A DNA stretch of 64,000 nt from Nanobdellota archaeon (GTDB taxonomy: Archaea > Nanobdellota > Nanobdellia > Pacearchaeales > GW2011-AR1), in contig DAHWUG010000003.1 in the NCBI GenBank assembly GCA_027334715.1, positions 1 to 64,000 of the forward strand, written 5' to 3'. This document shows, one piece after another, positions 1-7,567 of the stretch. The notes beneath the pieces were generated by a model. It was not told the origin of the DNA, ran no database searches, and saw nothing but the letters and a program-made list of their open reading frames with translations. How positions within the stretch are numbered: the first letter of the stretch is position 1; each line of letters begins with the position of its first letter. The position numbers and the translations under genes are program-made.

Positions 1-1378
1 AATCCACAATTTCAAATTTCATTCCTGAAGCTTGTAATGATAATGGCATTTCTGATTTTCTAATGTCCAGTACGTCTTCTATCCATTGAAGGAAGGAATC
101 TGATCCAGAGCATCTGAATTGTGTTTTTAGTTCAAATTCAAAAATATTCTCTTTCGGAACACCTAGTTTTATGGCAGAATCTTTTATCAAGCTAACACTT
201 CCTATTTCATTGGGCCTGACAACCTGATTCTCATCTATGAAAAAGACCGATAATTTTGCTGGTTTTATGAGGTCATCAATCTGTGGATTTTTTGATTTAA
301 ATGCAGAGGGTACACCCCAATTATAACTATCTTTCCTTATCCTATGGGCTTCATCACATATTAAAACATTAATTTCATTTTCTTTCATTTGCGTAAAATT
401 GAAAAAGAATTTATAGAATTTTTCAGCTCTTTTACCAACCATTCTTCTAAGAGTTTTTGTAAATGCTGAAGATCCAGTAGCATGAAAAACTGGCTTACCA
501 GATCTCATAAGTTCACCCATAACTTCCAGTGCTATAACTGATTTACCTGTTCCAGGTCCACCCTTAACGATAATCACTGATTTATCATGTTGTTTAGTTT
601 GTTTTTTTGCCCTATCTATTATGGCATTGCGTGCAGCAATTTGGTCATCAATTAAGTTAAAAACTTGCTGTTTGTTTATCATATTCCCAACATGATCTAA
701 CAACATTTTAGATGGTCCTATCTCACTGTTGACAAAACGATTGAAAATTTGGAATCCTGGATCTTTTGATAGTTTCTCCCTAAGATATTCTCCTAACTTT
801 TTTACATCTTGTTTGGAAAATAATGGATACTCTTTAATTAATGATTTAAACTGCGAATTATATAAGACATCCTCTTCTTTTTTATTATAATTATGACAAT
901 ATGAGCATCCGATGAGATCTATTTTAGGTGTTTCTCTTAGAACCTTAATATAATCATTCATATCAATTATATATGCTTGAACCTGAGCACAAGGGTGTGC
1001 CTGTTGCCCCCAATGGTCACCATAGCTTACTTCAATATTTCCTTCTATGTCTATTTTCTTCAGACTATTATTTGACCATTGCTTTAATTCTATGACTATT
1101 ATTGTATCAACTCCATCTTTTGATCTTCCAAAGAGAATAACATCAATTCTTCTTTCAGAATAGGGAAGTCTGTACTCTATAACAATTTTATTTTGAGACA
1201 ACTCTGGAACATCTAAAGAATCTTTTAATACTCTTAAGGAAGTCTCCCAAGATCTATATTCTGAATCATTAACTTTTCTTTTAATTTTCTCCAAGAAATT
1301 TTTTGCTATAATATCTGCAATTTCATTATTTAGGACATCTTCCTTAAATTCTTGAATTGTCCCATCATATAATCTCAT
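1..1378 (-). CDS. PD-(D/E)XK nuclease + DUF2075-type (Schlafen-like) helicase, C-terminus outside window
   Basis: Open frame of about 459 codons running off the left edge without a stop, so the C-terminus is missing. The N-terminal part has a restriction-nuclease-like signature: D79 in RIDVILFG and E97-L-K99 in IVIELKQW, the D...ExK pattern of PD-(D/E)XK enzymes. A P-loop ATPase follows with Walker A GGPGTGKS (K279) and a Walker B/DEAH box VLICDEAHRI (D342, E343). The nuclease-like plus helicase order resembles DUF2075 / Schlafen group 3 proteins. The start lies two bases after the stop of the mazG-like gene, so the two are almost certainly co-transcribed. A role in nucleic-acid defence or RNA/DNA processing is inference; the domain reading is fairly firm. 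Confidence 0.85.
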   Translation of the reverse strand, partial: MRLYDGTIQEFKEDVLNNEIADIIAKNFLEKIKRKVNDSEYRSWETSLRVLKDSLDVPELSQNKIVIEYRLPYSERRIDVILFGRSKDGVDTIIVIELKQWSNNSLKKIDIEGNIEVSYGDHWGQQAHPCAQVQAYIIDMNDYIKVLRETPKIDLIGCSYCHNYNKKEEDVLYNSQFKSLIKEYPLFSKQDVKKLGEYLREKLSKDPGFQIFNRFVNSEIGPSKMLLDHVGNMINKQQVFNLIDDQIAARNAIIDRAKKQTKQHDKSVIIVKGGPGTGKSVIALEVMGELMRSGKPVFHATGSSAFTKTLRRMVGKRAEKFYKFFFNFTQMKENEINVLICDEAHRIRKDSYNWGVPSAFKSKNPQIDDLIKPAKLSVFFIDENQVVRPNEIGSVSLIKDSAIKLGVPKENIFEFELKTQFRCSGSDSFLQWIEDVLDIRKSEMPLSLQASGMKFEIVD

Positions 1379-1380
1379 TT

Positions 1381-1749
1381 TCAGAATTCATTATACTTTT
1401 TATTTGAACCTTTTGCTTTATCAATAGGGTATTTTTTAGAACTTTTTTCCATTTTTCTATCAAATGCTTCTGATAAATCAATATTATATCTTTGGGCTAA
1501 CCTGAATAAGAAATAAAGAACATCTGCCATTTCATCTTCTATGTCTTCTCTTTTCTTTGGGTCCTTAAACAATTCTTCAACTTCTTCTTTAGACTTAAAC
1601 CTAAATGGCTCAAGCAATTCTGATGCTTCTATACTTAATGCAATTGCCAAATCTTTAGCATTATGAAACTGGTCCCAGTCTCTTTCATCACAATATTTCT
1701 TGATGAATTCCTTAATTTCGTGTAGGCTTCTTTCGTGGTCTTTTGCCAT
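1381..1749 (-). CDS. MazG-like nucleotide pyrophosphohydrolase
   Basis: A 122-residue all-helical protein with the metal-binding pattern of MazG/RS21-C6 pyrophosphatases: E41xxE44 followed by E73xxD76 (EDEMADVLYF). Members hydrolyse (d)NTPs to the monophosphate and PPi, often as house-cleaning enzymes. It is the first gene of a two-gene minus-strand unit, with the nuclease-helicase starting two bases after its TGA stop. The pairing suggests that nucleotide cleavage and the helicase act together, for instance in phage defence, which is inference. Start chosen at the ATG preceding AKDHERS. Confidence 0.85.
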   Translation of the reverse strand: MAKDHERSLHEIKEFIKKYCDERDWDQFHNAKDLAIALSIEASELLEPFRFKSKEEVEELFKDPKKREDIEDEMADVLYFLFRLAQRYNIDLSEAFDRKMEKSSKKYPIDKAKGSNKKYNEF

Positions 1750-1828
1750 GGAAAACTAAATTTTTGGCCATTTATACACTTTTCCATTCTTCCCCAAACT
1801 TTAAATATTACTTTGCTCTAATTTAGTA

Positions 1829-2164
1829 ATGGGTCATCATAGGCATCACCATAGACACCATCATCACAGGCATCATCATTCTCATCGCTCTCATTCTTAT
1901 CATCATTACTCTTTATTTAACAGAATGACTCATTTTGCAACTAGACATCCAATCACAATTGGAGTTGTCCTTATACTTGCATCAATTGTTTTATTCAGAC
2001 TTTCTTTTACAAACACTTTCTTAAATAGTTCTGAAGTATTTTTGTGGTCAATTATTGTAAGTATTCTTTTATTTATTGGAGGATTTTTAACAATTGTTGG
2101 ATGGTGGAGAAATCACATATCTATGCTTACTACGAGGCATAATGTTAATTGGAGGAATAGATAA
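1829..2164 (+). CDS. His-rich N-terminus, two-TM membrane protein
   Basis: 111 residues. The first 27 are mostly histidine with arginine and serine, followed by hydrophobic segments at about 42-60 and 70-92. A TATA-like TTTAAATA sits about 25 bases before the ATG, so the transcript is probably nearly leaderless. It heads a chain of tiny membrane-protein genes. The His-rich tail could bind metal ions or acidic surfaces; I do not recognise a family and assign no function. A similar His-rich two-TM microprotein lies at 8248-8475. Confidence 0.6.
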   Translation: MGHHRHHHRHHHHRHHHSHRSHSYHHYSLFNRMTHFATRHPITIGVVLILASIVLFRLSFTNTFLNSSEVFLWSIIVSILLFIGGFLTIVGWWRNHISMLTTRHNVNWRNR

Positions 2165-2169
2165 TCAAA

Positions 2170-2415
2170 ATGTCAGATGATGAAATAACAATAGGAGAAG
2201 ATTTTGGTTGAAAAGTAATAAGAGTTCTTGGAGGAATTATCTGGACAATTGGCTTTATTTTGTTCATTATGGGAATTCTTATGATAGTAGGGGTGGTTGT
2301 TTCACCAAGTATTACAAGTTTAATTGGTTTAGCAGGTTCACCTTTATTTATAGCATTAGGTTGTCTCTTAATAATAACCGGCTCTCTTTCTATAATTGCA
2401 GGGAATTCAAAATAA
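2170..2415 (+). pseudogene. Small two-TM membrane protein gene interrupted by in-frame TGA
   Basis: Reading from the ATG at 2170, five bases after the upstream stop, gives an 81-codon frame with a single TGA at codon 14 (2209-2211). The rest reads as a coherent two-TM protein (KVIRVLGGIIWTIGFILF, then a second hydrophobic segment) ending at TAA 2413-2415. The TGA sits where tryptophan would fit (FG-W-KVIRVL), so a TGG-to-TGA change is likely. Options are a recent pseudogene, a sequencing error, or a shorter protein starting internally. TGA acts as a stop in conserved genes here, so reassignment is unlikely. Confidence 0.5.
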
Positions 2416-2458
2416 CCACTTCTCACAACCTTTAAAAATATCTGCACCCTTTAGCATT

Positions 2459-2731
2459 ATGGACGCAACACTTCTTGCTGCAATCCTTGGAGGCATTGGA
2501 GGATTGACTCGTGGGTTCATAGGACTTCTAAAAGCCTTGTCATTGAAGAGAAGAATTATCTGGATGTATTATGGAATAACAGTGGTGATTGCCGTTGTTA
2601 TCGGCATTTTTGTTGGAATCATATTCAACTTTGATGAACGCTTGTCTCTGCTTGCAGGCTATGCAGGAACAGATATATTAGAAGGAATTTACAAGAGCTT
2701 TGCAGTATCAAAGGTATATATTAAGAAATAA
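2459..2731 (+). CDS. Small membrane protein, holin-like layout
   Basis: 90 residues starting at the ATG 2459, preferred over upstream starts because a TATA-like TTTAAAAATA lies about 20-30 bases before it. There is a Gly-rich hydrophobic N-terminus (ATLLAAILGGIGG), a basic segment LKRR, a second strong TM helix (ITVVIAVVIGIFVGII) and a motif LLAGYAGTDILEGI near the end. The layout recalls small phage holins, but I cannot show homology. It is one base upstream of the next gene and probably co-transcribed with it. Confidence 0.6.
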   Translation: MDATLLAAILGGIGGLTRGFIGLLKALSLKRRIIWMYYGITVVIAVVIGIFVGIIFNFDERLSLLAGYAGTDILEGIYKSFAVSKVYIKK

Positions 2732-2732
2732 A

Positions 2733-3257
2733 ATGGCATTACGACCACCAAACCGGAAATCAAATCCAACAGAACAAAAGTCAGAAATAGGCGGATGGCT
2801 GCTGGTGTACTTAATTTTAATGCTTATATCTGTGATTTATTCTCTGATTTCAATAATATCCTCCATAATACTGATGAACAGCAACATATTAAGCATTTTT
2901 GGCTCTTCTTTGGTAATCAATGCAGGAACAATCATTTTTGACAGCATAGTATTTTTGCTTAATGTTGGCATTATCCTAATGATATTCTCAAAGAAAACCA
3001 CTGGACCTAAATGGATTATAACATTGGTATGGGCAGGATTTGTTATTGGATTGATAAAATTAGGAGCTTTTGTTATTCCTGCAACAGTCAAATCACTTTC
3101 AAGTCCTGCAAGCAGTGCTGGATTAAGCTCAAGTGCTTTATTATGGACAGCGATAGTATCTTCTTTATTTGGACTTATTTTTGGAATAGCATTAAATGTA
3201 ATAATTACTCTTTATTTCAAGAAATCGCAAAGAGTCAAAAATACATTTGTGAAATAA
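2733..3257 (+). CDS. DUF2569-like four-TM membrane protein
   Basis: 174 residues from the ATG at 2733, one base after the upstream stop. A polar N-terminus ends in EIGGWLLVYLILML, which resembles the IGGWL start of DUF2569 membrane proteins. Four hydrophobic segments follow at about 26-48, 58-80, 92-112 and 136-162. No catalytic residues are visible and the function of the family is unknown. It belongs to the co-directional run of small membrane-protein genes at 1829-3682. Confidence 0.6.
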   Translation: MALRPPNRKSNPTEQKSEIGGWLLVYLILMLISVIYSLISIISSIILMNSNILSIFGSSLVINAGTIIFDSIVFLLNVGIILMIFSKKTTGPKWIITLVWAGFVIGLIKLGAFVIPATVKSLSSPASSAGLSSSALLWTAIVSSLFGLIFGIALNVIITLYFKKSQRVKNTFVK

Positions 3258-3273
3258 AAAAAGGAGGTGAAAA

Positions 3274-3489
3274 ATGAATTTCAAGATAAATACCGTAAAA
3301 GCAGTTTCTTTATTGATAATCTCATTGATATTTGCATATATAATGTCTAATTTTAACCCAGTATGTTATAAGGGACTTTGCAGCGTGATATCTGTCAATT
3401 CTGCAATTTACTTTATAACAAGTTTGATAATAGTTTATTTAATCTGGAGTTTAATACAAAAAGGAAGTCAAAAACAAAATGAACTTTAA
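3274..3489 (+). CDS. Small two-TM protein
   Basis: 71 residues with two hydrophobic helices (about 9-25 and 43-62) separated by a short loop with two cysteines (PVCYKGLC). It is preceded by a strong Shine-Dalgarno AAAGGAGGTGA (3259-3270), stronger than for most genes here. It overlaps the start of the next gene, a shorter relative beginning with the same MNFK. Function unknown. Confidence 0.6.
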   Translation: MNFKINTVKAVSLLIISLIFAYIMSNFNPVCYKGLCSVISVNSAIYFITSLIIVYLIWSLIQKGSQKQNEL

Positions 3490-3682
3490 ACCAACGCTCT
3501 GGAAGACAGTATTAAGCATAATAATTGGCTATGGTCTTTCATATATTATAACAGGGATAGTATTTAGTGGATTAGGAAGCTTTGTCTCTGCCTATAACAT
3601 CGGATTATATGGACTTTGGATTGTTTTTGCTGTAGCATCTTATTGCATCTGGAGCGCAATGCAGAAGAAGGTGATTAAATAA
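3479..3682 (+). CDS. Small two-TM protein, likely paralogue of the upstream gene
   Basis: 67 residues with two hydrophobic helices. It resembles the preceding protein in its MNFK start, loop length and C-terminal pattern (YLIWSLIQK versus YCIWSAMQK), which suggests tandem duplication. The start lies inside the last 11 bases of the upstream gene, so translation is probably coupled. Function unknown. Confidence 0.6.
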   Translation: MNFKPTLWKTVLSIIIGYGLSYIITGIVFSGLGSFVSAYNIGLYGLWIVFAVASYCIWSAMQKKVIK

Positions 3683-3684
3683 AA

Positions 3685-3885
3685 ATGCCGACACTTACAG
3701 TAAGCATTGATGAGGATGTGAAGAAAGTCCTGGAGAAGAGGGCAAAGAAAAACATGCTCACCCTAAAAGAGCAGGCAGAGGAAATACTGAGGCAGAGCGC
3801 TGTAAGGACAAAGGGCACAACTGCAAGTTCAGATAATGGCATTGATGACGCTCTTGTCAGCATATTTTCAAGGAAGAAGAAATAA
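3685..3885 (+). CDS. Small RHH/antitoxin-like protein
   Basis: 66 residues. The N-terminus MPTLTVSIDEDVKKVLEKRA, with a short beta strand and two helices, resembles ribbon-helix-helix or FitA/Arc-type DNA-binding proteins; a polar linker and a basic C-terminus (FSRKKK) follow. It begins two bases after the upstream stop. No toxin gene is obvious next to it, because the following gene is a GNAT acetyltransferase (some toxins are GNATs). An antitoxin role is therefore only a possibility. Confidence 0.55.
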   Translation: MPTLTVSIDEDVKKVLEKRAKKNMLTLKEQAEEILRQSAVRTKGTTASSDNGIDDALVSIFSRKKK

Positions 3886-3895
3886 TTGTTAAAAG

Positions 3896-4360
3896 ATGGG
3901 TAAAATAAGATTAAGGCAGTACAAAATCTCAGATTTAAACAGACATGCAAGCCTTTTAGTCAAGAATAATGTTTATTCATCAAAAGCTATAGCTGTAAAA
4001 AAAGAATATCCTTGGATTAAAAAGGCAATTTTAAACTATAATAAACCTAATCCTGATTTCTATGTTTTAGCAATTGTTGTTAACAATAAATTTGTAGGAA
4101 ATATTGTTGTTGAAAAAATATATGAAAAAAGCGGTGCAAATATTGGTGTCTGGATTGGGAAGCCTTACTGGGGCAAAGGGTATGCAACAAAAGCAGCAAA
4201 ATTATTTCTCAAGGCAGTTAACAAGAAATTCAGAATAAAAACAGTAAGAGCAGAGTACAAAAAAGGAAACATAGCATCAGGCAAATTATTGATGAAAAAC
4301 GGCTTCAAGCAGGTTAAATCAAATAAGAAAGGGGTTGTTTCATTGGTTAAAAGAATGTAA
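3896..4360 (+). CDS. GNAT-family N-acetyltransferase (RimJ/RimL-like)
   Basis: 154 residues with the GNAT fold signature. Strand beta-4 (NIGVWIGKPYW) is followed by the acetyl-CoA pyrophosphate loop WGKGYATKAAKLFL, and the late NxxSGKLLMKNGFK segment is typical of RimJ/RimL-type enzymes. These transfer acetyl groups to protein N-termini, tRNA-linked or small-molecule amines; the substrate cannot be told. It starts about ten bases after the small RHH-like gene, so a GNAT toxin/RHH antitoxin pair is conceivable, though a housekeeping acetyltransferase is equally likely. Confidence 0.8.
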   Translation: MGKIRLRQYKISDLNRHASLLVKNNVYSSKAIAVKKEYPWIKKAILNYNKPNPDFYVLAIVVNNKFVGNIVVEKIYEKSGANIGVWIGKPYWGKGYATKAAKLFLKAVNKKFRIKTVRAEYKKGNIASGKLLMKNGFKQVKSNKKGVVSLVKRM

Positions 4361-4368
4361 TCTCTTGG

Positions 4369-4388
4369 TTTTGCTTTCACAAGCAAAA
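4369..4388. terminator. 8-bp perfect hairpin between GNAT and ksgA
   Basis: TTTTGCTT and AAGCAAAA form a perfect 8-bp stem with a 4-base loop just after the GNAT stop codon and ahead of the ksgA promoter region (TTTTAAGAG). It could end the upstream transcript; the sequence alone does not prove termination. Confidence 0.4.
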
Positions 4389-4419
4389 CAATTTTAAGAG
4401 AGAAATCATTTGAATATTA

Positions 4420-5205
4420 ATGCCAGGGAAAATGAAGGAAATTGGAAAAAATCCAGATAAAGGCCAGCATTTTTTAGTGGACAAAGATGTTTTAAGAAGA
4501 GAAGTAGAAATTTCAGAGCTGTCAAATAAAGACAGAGTAATTGAAATTGGGGCAGGAAAAGGAACCCTCACAAGAGAATTAGTCAAAAAATCCAAAAAAG
4601 TTCTGGGTTTTGAAATTGATAAAAGATACGGGAAAGAGCTTGAATCACTGGAAAAAGAGTATGACAATTTAAAGATGATTTATTCTGATGCGACAGGATA
4701 TTCGTGGGAAGGATTTGACAAGATAGTTTCAAATATCCCGTATTATCTCGGAGAAAAAGTGATTGCAAAGGCTGTTACAGACAACATACCCTTTATCGTT
4801 TTAATAGTGGGGGAAAATTTCAAGGACATTCTTATAAATAAATCATCCAAATCAGGAATACTCGCTAATATCTTTTACAAGATTGAACCTATTGAGAAAA
4901 TTGATAAAAATTCCTTTTCTCCCCCGCCAAGAGTTAATTCATGGATGATTAAATTAACGGCTAAAGATGAAGGAAAGCACGCTGATTTTATAAGAAATAT
5001 CCTTAAAAGAAAAGGGAAGCTGAAAAATGCAATTATAAGCAGTTTTATCCGGGAAGGAAATACAAAAAGGAAGTCAAAAGAGCTTCTGAAAAAGCTTGAT
5101 TTGTTAAATTCTGCATTGGAATCTCCCTCAAGCAGGATAAGCGGTAAAATGTTGGCGAAGCTGGAAGAAGAATTAAAAAAAGAAGAACAATCCAGTAATG
5201 CTTAA
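4420..5205 (+). CDS. ksgA: 16S rRNA adenine dimethyltransferase KsgA/Dim1
   Basis: 261 residues. Dimethylates two adjacent adenines in the 3' hairpin of small-subunit rRNA using SAM. Visible hallmarks are QHFLVD (16-21), the SAM loop IEIGAGKGTLTREL (41-54), the acidic end of strand 2 (GFEID) and catalytic motif IV NIPYYL (105-110). The C-terminal region contains SPPPRVNSWMIKL, as expected for the family. Length is normal for archaeal KsgA/Dim1. It is monocistronic, with its own AT-rich promoter downstream of a hairpin. Confidence 0.93.
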   Translation: MPGKMKEIGKNPDKGQHFLVDKDVLRREVEISELSNKDRVIEIGAGKGTLTRELVKKSKKVLGFEIDKRYGKELESLEKEYDNLKMIYSDATGYSWEGFDKIVSNIPYYLGEKVIAKAVTDNIPFIVLIVGENFKDILINKSSKSGILANIFYKIEPIEKIDKNSFSPPPRVNSWMIKLTAKDEGKHADFIRNILKRKGKLKNAIISSFIREGNTKRKSKELLKKLDLLNSALESPSSRISGKMLAKLEEELKKEEQSSNA

Positions 5206-5237
5206 AAATTGAAACTTAATGGAGTGCATTATAGAAA

Positions 5238-5366
5238 GGATATATTGCTATAATAAAAAAGGGAAAGATAGTTTACACCTGAATTGATGAATATGAAACA
5301 GTAATAAGGGGTAAATCTAAAGAAAATGCTTTTGAGGAGATATTAACGGAACTTAATAAAAAGTAA
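5238..5366 (+). pseudogene. Remnant of a small ORF with in-frame TGA at a Trp-like position
   Basis: Between ksgA and the convergent GTPase gene, one frame reads as KGYIAIIKKGKIVYT, then TGA at 5280-5282, then IDEYETVIRGKSKENAFEEI and further to TAA at 5364-5366. The flanking residues look like a small hydrophilic alpha/beta protein, and tryptophan would fit the TGA position. No good start codon precedes it (an in-frame TAG lies at 5232). It is best read as a decayed small gene. This stretch otherwise holds nothing I recognise. Confidence 0.35.
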
Positions 5367-5370
5367 ATTT

Positions 5371-6204
5371 TTAATTCTGCCTTATTTTCCCCTGCTGCCA
5401 GTCCTTCAAAACCTGCTTGGCAGTTCTCATGTCATCTATTTCTCCGTGCTTCTTTAAAAAATGGAGTTTTTTTCCCAATTCAGTTAAGAGAATTTCTGAA
5501 TCTCCTGCTGCATTGATGTTATAATTCTTTTCCAGAATTCCGGGATACTGCTGCATTATCCTGTGAACAGCCAACTGCGGGTCCCTTGCCTTGTCCCATG
5601 TTATTGCACCTATCTGCGCATGCTTTGCCATTAACTCCCTGTTTGAATAGGGCTTTTCATCAAGGGGGATTATTCCTGGAGTATCAATAAGATAAATTCC
5701 TGATGAAATTTTTAGTTTTTGAATCCCGCGAGTGTATCCTGCCTCGCTGGATGTTCCTGATACATTTCTTCCGACAAGAAGATTAATCAGCGAGCTTTTT
5801 CCCGTGTTTGGATATCCTATAACCCCTATGCTAACAGGGTCTGCATCTATTCTCTTTGCCTCTCTCTTTATCAAATCCATCAGAATCTTCTGCCCATGCC
5901 GTTGTGTTGCAGAAAAAAAAACCATTGGCCTCATTTTTTGGAGTTCAACATTCTTTTCCATGTCCCTTGGATTGATTAAGTCTGCCTTGTTGAATATGTA
6001 TATAAGGGGCTTTCTGAGATTTTTCACTTTTTCCTCAATTTTCTGGTTTCTTGTTTTTTCTATGAATCTTGAATCCAAAACCTCAAGAATTATGTCTGCA
6101 TTTTTTACGACAAGGTCTATTATCTCTGCAACATGAATTCTATGCTTGTCTGTATGCATGTTCTTTCCCCTCATTGGTTTTGCAGTTCCGAATTTGCTTT
6201 TCAT
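5371..6204 (-). CDS. Circularly permuted GTPase, YlqF/NOG family
   Basis: 277 residues with the permuted order of GTPase motifs typical of ribosome-assembly GTPases: G4 NKADL (about 72-76) comes before G1 GYPNTGKSSLINLL (about 129-142), and G3 DTPG (about 174-177) comes last. Relatives such as YlqF/RbgA, Nog2 and Lsg1 act in large-subunit maturation. The N-terminus is short and basic, and the C-terminus is helical. It is convergent with ksgA. A ribosome-assembly role is an inference from the family. Confidence 0.88.
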   Translation of the reverse strand: MKSKFGTAKPMRGKNMHTDKHRIHVAEIIDLVVKNADIILEVLDSRFIEKTRNQKIEEKVKNLRKPLIYIFNKADLINPRDMEKNVELQKMRPMVFFSATQRHGQKILMDLIKREAKRIDADPVSIGVIGYPNTGKSSLINLLVGRNVSGTSSEAGYTRGIQKLKISSGIYLIDTPGIIPLDEKPYSNRELMAKHAQIGAITWDKARDPQLAVHRIMQQYPGILEKNYNINAAGDSEILLTELGKKLHFLKKHGEIDDMRTAKQVLKDWQQGKIRQN

Positions 6205-6304
6205 GATTGTTCAGAGAATTAAATGTATATAATACATTCTATTTAGGAAACCTGTTAATATTATAATTATGACCTGTTTTTAGCTATAGCATTTTTTTCA
6301 GAAT

Positions 6305-6589
6305 TTAGTCAATGCTAACATAATACCATGTTCTTTTTGCAGTATTAAGGGAAATTCTTCTTTCTTTTGCTATTTTTTCCTCAAGAAGATCTGTTTCTTC
6401 AGGAGAAAGTGGAATAATATCTGGAACAGGAGTATGGCCCTTAAAATCTCTTTTAACTCCTGGCATGCTCCTGTATTTTTTAAGGACTTCTAATGGGCTT
6501 TCTGCAAAAATATATGCTGTGATAAATTCCAGCTTTCCAGCTCCCCTGTGAGCCCTGCATACGCGAACATTATACCATGACATTTTCAT
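6305..6589 (-). CDS. Conserved-looking hypothetical protein, 94 aa
   Basis: Soluble mixed alpha/beta protein with basic segments (RVCRAHRGAGK, KRDFKGHTP) and an acidic helix (SPEETDLLEEKIAKE). Its start overlaps the upstream gene's stop as ATGA, so the two are translationally coupled. I considered ribosomal L18a/LX but the sequence does not fit. It is the last gene of a minus-strand run of small unknown genes. Function unknown. Confidence 0.6.
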   Translation of the reverse strand: MKMSWYNVRVCRAHRGAGKLEFITAYIFAESPLEVLKKYRSMPGVKRDFKGHTPVPDIIPLSPEETDLLEEKIAKERRISLNTAKRTWYYVSID

Positions 6590-6909
6590 TCAGAAGCGTT
6601 GTTTTCCAAAGTGCACCTTTTTTTGGAATGCTTTAGAGGCCTTATTCTTGAAACATTTTTTTCCAGAACAGTTTCCCAGTCAACATTTCCCCCAATATTG
6701 GCAAAACTTATGTTAAGCAAGACTTTCTTGCGGCCGTCGTCATTTATTCCGCCATATCTTGCAATAAAGGAATATGAATCTAATTCATAATAGGCTATTT
6801 TTTCGCTAAGCATTGCGTCATCAATTCCTTCTGTATGGTCATATACCCCTTTTTTGCGTATCACAGCCAGATGAATCTTTCCGATAAAATTAGGATTTAT
6901 TTCCGCCAT
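6586..6909 (-). CDS. Hypothetical soluble protein, 107 aa
   Basis: Begins MAEINPNFIGKIHLAVIRKK and contains several beta-strand-like segments (KIAYYELDSYSFIARYGG, KVLLNISFANIGG), suggesting a beta-rich fold. It overlaps the downstream gene by four bases (ATGA) and lies three bases after the upstream membrane-protein gene, so it is part of one transcript. No recognised family. Confidence 0.55.
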   Translation of the reverse strand: MAEINPNFIGKIHLAVIRKKGVYDHTEGIDDAMLSEKIAYYELDSYSFIARYGGINDDGRKKVLLNISFANIGGNVDWETVLEKNVSRIRPLKHSKKRCTLENNASE

Positions 6910-6912
6910 AAA

Positions 6913-7119
6913 CTACCTGCTAAAATTATTTATTGTGGACTGGACCTGATTATCAATTACTTTCTGGACATAATGAGGAATGATAAAAAATACTGTAATG
7001 AGGACAATCAACACAAGAATCCCTGCAAAAATAATAACAACAATTGACCAGTCAACTTCTTTTTTTGCATGATATGAAAGTCCTGCAACTTCATTTATTG
7101 GTGCTGAAGCCATTTTCAA
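6913..7119 (-). CDS. Single-TM small protein
   Basis: 68 residues with one strong transmembrane helix (about 24-48, VDWSIVVIIFAGILVLIVLI) between a short N-terminal segment and a polar C-terminus. It lies three bases ahead of the next gene of the minus-strand run. Function unknown. Confidence 0.5.
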   Translation of the reverse strand: MKMASAPINEVAGLSYHAKKEVDWSIVVIIFAGILVLIVLITVFFIIPHYVQKVIDNQVQSTINNFSR

Positions 7120-7164
7120 TATAGCAGAAAACAGTATTAAAACTTTGGTGATTTTTAGGTGCAG

Positions 7165-7518
7165 TTATTCTACCTGAAATTTATCAATACTCGCTGTTCT
7201 TTCAGCTTCCTCTTTTCTTACCTTGTTTTTGTGCTGAATCAGTGCAGAAAGAATATTTGTCGCAACAGGAGCATAATTTAATACATGCTCAGGATGCTCA
7301 AGAATATTCCCTATCAACCATCCTGCTCCTGCAGCATATGTGTAATATCCTGCCATGTAGAAAGTTTTGCCTTCGGAATCCTTGCTCATTTCCCCGAATA
7401 ATTTTGGAAGATAAAATGGCTGAACAATAGTAGACAAAGCTCCTACGGCAATTCCACCTAAAAATTCCCCTGTTCCTGGAATCAGGTCTTCAAGCCTTTG
7501 AGTCATACTTTTTGCCAT
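7165..7518 (-). CDS. Hypothetical small membrane-associated protein
   Basis: 117 residues with Gly/Ala-rich hydrophobic stretches (TGEFLGGIAVGALSTIV and YYTYAAGAGWLIGNIL) and a charged C-terminus (KNKVRKEEAERT). It probably associates with or spans the membrane twice. No known family. It lies in the same minus-strand run between the RHH regulator and the single-TM protein. Confidence 0.5.
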   Translation of the reverse strand: MAKSMTQRLEDLIPGTGEFLGGIAVGALSTIVQPFYLPKLFGEMSKDSEGKTFYMAGYYTYAAGAGWLIGNILEHPEHVLNYAPVATNILSALIQHKNKVRKEEAERTASIDKFQVE

Positions 7519-7567
7519 GTTTTTATCATAAACATTGTCTTTTTAAGGATTATTGTACAGAAAACAA

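Noticed and set aside
2170-5366. TGA read as tryptophan throughout the genome
   Set aside because: TGA ends conserved genes with ATGA overlaps (cbf5/trmY, NFACT-R/kinase), so it is a normal stop; only two local exceptions were seen.
6305-6589. Ribosomal protein L18a/LX
   Set aside because: Length is close but the sequence lacks the family blocks.
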